NCBI GenBank assembly: GCA_030706065.1
Contig: JAUZPH010000135.1
Location: forward strand, 1-8,709
DNA length: 8,709 bases
Source of the DNA: Bacillota bacterium
GTDB lineage: Bacteria; Bacillota; Clostridia; Clostridiales; Clostridiaceae
Direction of reading: 5' to 3'
Both the position numbers and the translations under genes were made by a program. Below the pieces are notes generated by a model. That model did not search any database. It had not been told where the DNA came from and was given only the letters and a program-made list of their open reading frames with translations. Position 1 is the stretch's first letter, and each line of letters opens with the position of its first letter. Below, piece after piece: positions 5,160 through 8,709 of the stretch.

Positions 5160-6613
5160 ACTGCAGGATATTTATGAAGAGGCTGCCGGAATTCATGGAT
5201 GGGAGTTTACTTCATGATATGAAGGAAGCTATGGAAAAGCATTTGGACTGCTGTGAAAAGTGCAGGGCAGTTTATGAAAAGGAAGAAGAACTTGACACTC
5301 TGTTTTTCGGGTCCCTGCAGTTGGAGGAAATTACATTCAACAGTTCCAGGCCGGAGATTATAAAGGGTATAGACAGAAACCGATATGGCAAAGGCCCATT
5401 GAAAAAGATTAAATACAGTATGAGAAGACACAGGATGAAAATAGTATCTTCAGCAGCGGTTTTTATACTGTGCCTGACAGCAGTACCGTTCCTGTTGGGT
5501 CCACATTCACTGAAGGATTCTCAATATAATACATCAGGGACAGGCAGCTTAGGAGTAAAGGAAAACTCGGCTTCCGCTAAGAGTGAGGTTATAGCAGATT
5601 CAAATGCCAATGCTAATTTTAATGGAGCTGTAAATAAAGGTGAAAGTGTCCTATCACTTATAGAACCTCCTGCCGCCTTCATTGATTTAATAGGAAACAA
5701 GGTATATGTACCGAAGTTTGTAAGGCTGCCCATTGATAAGCTTCCGGATATCAGGATGAGTACTGAGCCAAAGGCTTCACCGGATCAGAATATCAAGGTA
5801 ATGTTATATGGGAGGGGTCCGGCAGGTACAGATGATGAGATTGCAGAAATTGTTTTTCAAAACCAAAAGGATTCAAGCATATGGGAATTGAGCGTGGCAG
5901 ACAATGACACGAAACAGGTTTCTCCTTTATATGTCGACTGGTATGACAATGAGAATATACTTGTCACCATAGGAAATGGAAGAGGCCATGTAACTTTAGG
6001 CGGTGATCTGTTCCTGGTGAATATAAATACCGGTAAGGCATTGGATTTATATCCGGCTCGCTCCAAAGACAGAAACCGTGAGGTAGTCAGTGCAGTCAGG
6101 AATGGAGATATGATAAAATTGTCTGTAAAGCAATATGATGAATCCCATACTACAGCCCAGGACTTTGATGAAAACATGTACTTTAAAGAAATGGACTCAC
6201 CAGGTAATACCGATGGTAATGCAAAAAAAGAAATGCCGTTAAGCCGTGGAATCGCAAGCGATTACAATAATCCTCTTTCCGTAGTTAATTCCTGGCTTGT
6301 GGAAAGCATAAATAAAAAGGATAGCAGGTTACTTGGCAGTATTTTAGCAGGGGATATCAGCAAAGACGATTCTATTCTTCATAAGGAACTTGATAAGATT
6401 GAAAAACTGGGTATTTCCAGAATGTATAGCATGACAGACACTCTGGGGAGTAGTAATGAGGAAATTCTGACCTACTGTGTAGAACTGGAAGCAAGCATGA
6501 AAACTGAAGGAAGTATTTTTAAAAACGATACTAACTTCATTGAATTCAAGCTGGAAAAAGATGACAAGAATAATTGGGTTATTACTGATATATCAAGGTT
6601 ACCTCAAAATTGA
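5156..6613 (+). CDS. membrane-spanning zinc (ZAS/zf-HC2) anti-sigma factor with large outer domain
   Basis: The 485-residue protein starts with a cytoplasmic anti-sigma zinc domain: MNCRIFMKRLPEF, and HLDCCEKC at about 29-36 matches H-x3-C-x2-C (His29, Cys33, Cys36). A basic stretch precedes one membrane span at about 96-115 (MKIVSSAAVFILCLTAVPFL). A Ser/Asn/Ala-rich linker (about 120-165) leads to an outer domain. Within it, about 205-300 (LYVDWYDNENILVTIGNGRG and GGDLFLVNINTGKALDLYPA) looks like the beta-rich DUF4652 kind, from memory and unverified. About 368-483 (NNPLSVVNSWLVESINKKDS to NWVITDISRL) looks like a separate NTF2/SnoaL- or DUF4829-like domain, also unverified. It overlaps the sigma gene by 4 bp with GAGG 8 nt ahead of its ATG, so it is almost certainly that factor's regulator. 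The outer domain is the likely sensor, probably working through regulated proteolysis or conformational change. A terminator follows at 6633. Confidence 0.88.
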   Translation: MNCRIFMKRLPEFMDGSLLHDMKEAMEKHLDCCEKCRAVYEKEEELDTLFFGSLQLEEITFNSSRPEIIKGIDRNRYGKGPLKKIKYSMRRHRMKIVSSAAVFILCLTAVPFLLGPHSLKDSQYNTSGTGSLGVKENSASAKSEVIADSNANANFNGAVNKGESVLSLIEPPAAFIDLIGNKVYVPKFVRLPIDKLPDIRMSTEPKASPDQNIKVMLYGRGPAGTDDEIAEIVFQNQKDSSIWELSVADNDTKQVSPLYVDWYDNENILVTIGNGRGHVTLGGDLFLVNINTGKALDLYPARSKDRNREVVSAVRNGDMIKLSVKQYDESHTTAQDFDENMYFKEMDSPGNTDGNAKKEMPLSRGIASDYNNPLSVVNSWLVESINKKDSRLLGSILAGDISKDDSILHKELDKIEKLGISRMYSMTDTLGSSNEEILTYCVELEASMKTEGSIFKNDTNFIEFKLEKDDKNNWVITDISRLPQN

Positions 6614-6632
6614 GCAGATGGATAATTAGTAT

Positions 6633-6659
6633 AAGAGGCTGAAGCCTCTTTATTTTTTT
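6633..6659 (+). terminator. intrinsic terminator of the sigma/anti-sigma operon
   Basis: AAGAGGC (6633-6639) pairs with GCCTCTT (6644-6650) around a TGAA tetraloop, followed by TATTTTTTTG. It is a compact, canonical rho-independent terminator 20 nt after the anti-sigma stop codon. Confidence 0.9.
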
Positions 6660-6714
6660 GCAATAAGAGTTTATTATGAAATATAGGAAATTCTAATGAA
6701 AAACTGGTGATAGA

Positions 6715-7974
6715 ATGGATAAGAGCAGTAAATTATACAAGAAGGCAGTAGAAAGCTATAATGATGGATATATGGATAAAGCACTGAGGCTTTGTGAGAA
6801 TAGTATTTCTTTAAGTCTGAATAATTCTGCTGTGCTGAATCTTAAAGGCCTTCTTCTGTATCTAAAAGGGGAACTGGAAGAGGCCAAAGGATTATGGAAG
6901 CTGAATAAGGACCATAACAGAGACGAAGTATCAAGGAAGTATCTGCAGAACCTGGCGGAAGACGAGGAAAGGCTGCAGATATATAAAGAGGCGGTCAAGT
7001 GCATTGGTACCATGGAATTTAAGGATGCATTGGTTTTACTAAAGGAATGTATAAGCAGCGACTTCAATACCGTAAATGTAAATAATGCCTTAACAACGGT
7101 ATATATTCATCTTGGCAGCTTTGATCAGGCAAAGGCCTGTATAGATAAGGCTTTGTCCATAGATAAGTTGGATAAGACTGCCCGGGAAAATAAAAAGCTA
7201 TTGGTACAATATAAGGTTATAGAGAAACAATCCAGAAGAAGGCTTGTACTAATCCTTGTATTAGTTGCCTTTCTGGCTGGAGGCTCCTGGTATATTCTGA
7301 GGAAAGTAAACATAGGAGCGGAGCGGCCAAAGGTATCTTTTAAGGATTCAGTGACGGCTGAGTCAGGAAATATACCATCGGATAATAAGAGTGAAGACAA
7401 AAGTGTAGAAACAGATTCGCTAAATAACAACATGGGACAAAATGAAGGTTTTCCAAAGGATGATGCCGATGCTGCTATAGAAAAGAAGGATTACGTTTAT
7501 CTGTCGGGCTTAATTGAAAGGTTCAAGCAGGATAACTTGAAAACTTCAGAGAGGGACACCTATTACAGAGGTGAAAGGGAGTTAAAGGACGGCGGCGTTG
7601 CCTTCTTTTACAATACTGCCCGCTCACTTCATGCTGCCAGGCGTTATGAAGAAGCGGTGCACAATTATGAAGAAGTAATGCGGTATGCCGGGCAAAGCTA
7701 TCTGTATTCCAATGCGGTTTTCATGCTTGGCTCATGCTATGAGTCAATGGGAGATTTTAGCATGGCTGAGGAATACTTTAAGCAGTACCTGGATGCCGGC
7801 TATGACGGGATATATAAAAATGACTATAACAGTACAATACTATACAGCCTGCTTATGATGTATAAGGACAGGGATCCCGGCAAGGCAAAGGGGTATGCTG
7901 CAGAAATCAGGAATAATTATAATGGTTCCATCTACAATAATTCAGTAGTGGATTCCATATTGAAGGATAAGTAG
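6715..7974 (+). CDS. TPR protein with one membrane span between inner and outer TPR domains
   Basis: The 419-residue protein has TPR-type helix pairs at about 5-65 (YKKAVESYNDGYMDKALRLC, then AVLNLKGLLLYLKGELEEAK) and 88-152 (YKEAVKCIGTMEFKDALVLL, then VYIHLGSFDQAKACIDKALS). Basic KQSRRR leads into one membrane span at about 177-196 (LVLILVLVAFLAGGSWYILR). An acidic, Ser/Asn-rich linker (200-250) follows, then a second TPR block at about 295-415 (ARRYEEAVHNYEEVMRY, VFMLGSCYESMGDFSMAEEY, and a degenerate last repeat). The positive-inside rule puts the first block in the cytoplasm and the second outside. Such a layout could relay protein contacts across the membrane; the partners are unknown. 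Start ATG 6715 has a modest GGTGAT ribosome site. The terminator at 6633 separates it from the anti-sigma gene, so it probably has its own promoter (TTGCAA at 6658 with TATAGG at 6682 is a weak candidate) or is reached by read-through. Confidence 0.85.
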   Translation: MDKSSKLYKKAVESYNDGYMDKALRLCENSISLSLNNSAVLNLKGLLLYLKGELEEAKGLWKLNKDHNRDEVSRKYLQNLAEDEERLQIYKEAVKCIGTMEFKDALVLLKECISSDFNTVNVNNALTTVYIHLGSFDQAKACIDKALSIDKLDKTARENKKLLVQYKVIEKQSRRRLVLILVLVAFLAGGSWYILRKVNIGAERPKVSFKDSVTAESGNIPSDNKSEDKSVETDSLNNNMGQNEGFPKDDADAAIEKKDYVYLSGLIERFKQDNLKTSERDTYYRGERELKDGGVAFFYNTARSLHAARRYEEAVHNYEEVMRYAGQSYLYSNAVFMLGSCYESMGDFSMAEEYFKQYLDAGYDGIYKNDYNSTILYSLLMMYKDRDPGKAKGYAAEIRNNYNGSIYNNSVVDSILKDK

Positions 7975-7989
7975 AAAAGAGTCTTGGGG

Positions 7990-8027
7990 TCCTGTCGTAT
8001 CTTATCCATAGAAACAAAAGGACAGGA
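7990..8027. repeat. 7-bp inverted repeat after the TPR gene
   Basis: TCCTGTC (7990-7996) and GACAGGA (8021-8027) are perfect complements 24 bp apart. The loop is long and no T-run follows, so it is not a terminator by itself. It may be a spaced protein-binding site or chance. Confidence 0.3.
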
Positions 8028-8040
8028 TGTAAATCATATT

Positions 8041-8065
8041 AAGCACGGGATTTCCGTGCTTTTTT
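8041..8065 (+). terminator. intrinsic terminator after the TPR-membrane-TPR gene
   Basis: AAGCACGG (8041-8048), loop GATTT, CCGTGCTT (8054-8061) and T6 at 8060-8065. It is a strong canonical rho-independent terminator about 65 nt after the stop codon; it isolates the following propeller gene. Confidence 0.93.
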
Positions 8066-8226
8066 CTGTTAGTGCGAAATTATCCCGGAAAATATGGAGT
8101 TATAAAAGAAGAGTTCATACATATATATTAATTACAGAAATTTACAATATAACTGGAAAATAATGCCAACAAGTAGTAAGATAAATGTTGGAGCAAATGA
8201 TCCATATACAGAATGGAGGTATCTGT

Positions 8227-8709
8227 ATGAACTTAGGACTTAAGAGAATTTCAATGTGTATTGTTATATTTGGTTTTTTCAGCATGTTAACCCCCGGCCT
8301 TGAGAATGAGGCTAAGCCCCAAAAGGAAGAGGTAGGAGCACAAGCAGGTGGCATCGTGGATACCCTTGCTCCTGTTAGCGCATATAATTCATCCTTTATA
8401 TCAAATAATGAAGTACCAAAACAGGAGGAAAAGAAGGAAGTAATTTTGGCCGCGGCGGATATTTCAAAACCGGAGAAGTATGGGTTTAATTACACTCTTC
8501 AGGGGCAGAATGTGAACAGAGATGGAATCAACCTTGGAAATGGTATGGCATACTCCGACTTGGAAGGAGTAACCTGTTTTAGAGGCAACAATATGAGAGA
8601 TGGGGGAAGTTTTGGTACGGCACAGATTGTTGAAGGCAAGCTGCAGAAGGACTGGGAGGTAAAGATTGGGTCTATAGACAGTTGGTCCGGAGTAGGATGG
8701 AATGGCCAG
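8227..8709 (+). CDS. PQQ-like beta-propeller protein, exported, N-terminal part only
   Basis: The open frame runs 161 codons from ATG 8227 to the window end without a stop, so the gene is cut. GGAGG at 8215-8219 lies 7 nt before the start. Residues 1-24 (MNLGLKRISMCIVIFGFFSM and LTPG) form an N-terminal signal or anchor. A low-complexity, Glu/Lys/Ala-rich linker follows to about 80. From about 112 the sequence VTCFRGNNMRDGGSFGTAQI, then LQKDWEVKIGSI and WSGVGWNGQ, resembles the first blade of PQQ-binding-like WD40-type repeat proteins of Clostridia. That domain name is structural: no quinone cofactor or enzyme activity is implied. An extracytoplasmic role is inferred. TCCAT (8201-8205) can pair with ATGGA (8213-8217) and partly cover the ribosome site. 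The promoter in 8066-8200 could not be placed with confidence. Confidence 0.75.
   Translation, partial: MNLGLKRISMCIVIFGFFSMLTPGLENEAKPQKEEVGAQAGGIVDTLAPVSAYNSSFISNNEVPKQEEKKEVILAAADISKPEKYGFNYTLQGQNVNRDGINLGNGMAYSDLEGVTCFRGNNMRDGGSFGTAQIVEGKLQKDWEVKIGSIDSWSGVGWNGQ

Noticed and set aside
5207..7433. Minus-strand frames opposite the anti-sigma and TPR genes (for example 5857-6177, 6756-7067, 7125-7433)
   Set aside because: They lie wholly opposite well-supported genes with clear domains, lack ribosome sites and have unlikely residue composition.
8066..8226. Riboswitch (such as cyclic-di-GMP type) ahead of the propeller gene
   Set aside because: I looked for known conserved cores and long stems and found only a weak 5-bp hairpin.
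8142..8354. Minus-strand frame of 70 codons before and into the propeller gene
   Set aside because: It overlaps the supported signal peptide and ribosome site of the propeller gene and shows no family features.

Overview
The window looks like chromosomal DNA of a low-GC, Gram-positive, spore-former-type Firmicute, most likely class Clostridia. Supporting signs are strong GGAGG/GAGGTG ribosome sites, AT-rich intergenic DNA, a two-subunit class I (Fe-S) fumarase, a DUF3048 lipoprotein, a YitT-family membrane protein, an ECF sigma/anti-sigma pair and a PQQ-like propeller protein. A cellulolytic-clostridia relative is possible, but the sequence alone does not fix genus. No plasmid, phage, transposase, CRISPR, tRNA or rRNA gene was seen.

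Layout: (1) 1-348, minus strand, the 5' part of a DUF3048 (YerB-like) lipoprotein gene that apparently starts at AUU. (2) 349-562, a divergent intergenic region with a candidate promoter and a 9-bp hairpin leading into (3) the fumarase operon: alpha subunit 563-1405 (UUG start), beta subunit 1417-1947, ended by a hairpin/T-run terminator at 2001-2036. (4) 2061-2483, minus strand, an unrecognised 140-residue protein, divergent from (5) a membrane-anchored coiled-coil/TPR protein at 2628-3320. (6) A YitT-family protein at 3435-4316. (7) 4317-4604, a noncoding region dense in inverted repeats. It includes two related hairpins with equal loop length, the same bulged base and a compensatory base-pair change. 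(8) An ECF-type sigma factor (4605-5159) overlapping by 4 bp a membrane-spanning zinc anti-sigma factor with a large outer domain (5156-6613), then a terminator. (9) 6715-7974, a TPR-membrane-TPR protein, with a terminator at 8041-8065. (10) From 8227 to the window end, the start of a secreted or anchored PQQ-like beta-propeller protein.

Fumarase interconverts fumarate and malate in central metabolism and appears to be a self-contained transcription unit. The rest has a cell-envelope flavour: a lipoprotein, two anchored TPR proteins, a polytopic membrane protein, an envelope-sensing sigma/anti-sigma switch and a propeller protein. Terminators separate most of them, so only the two fumarase genes and the sigma/anti-sigma pair are clearly co-transcribed. 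The strongest candidate for something undescribed is the structured region 4371-4526, upstream of the sigma factor gene.
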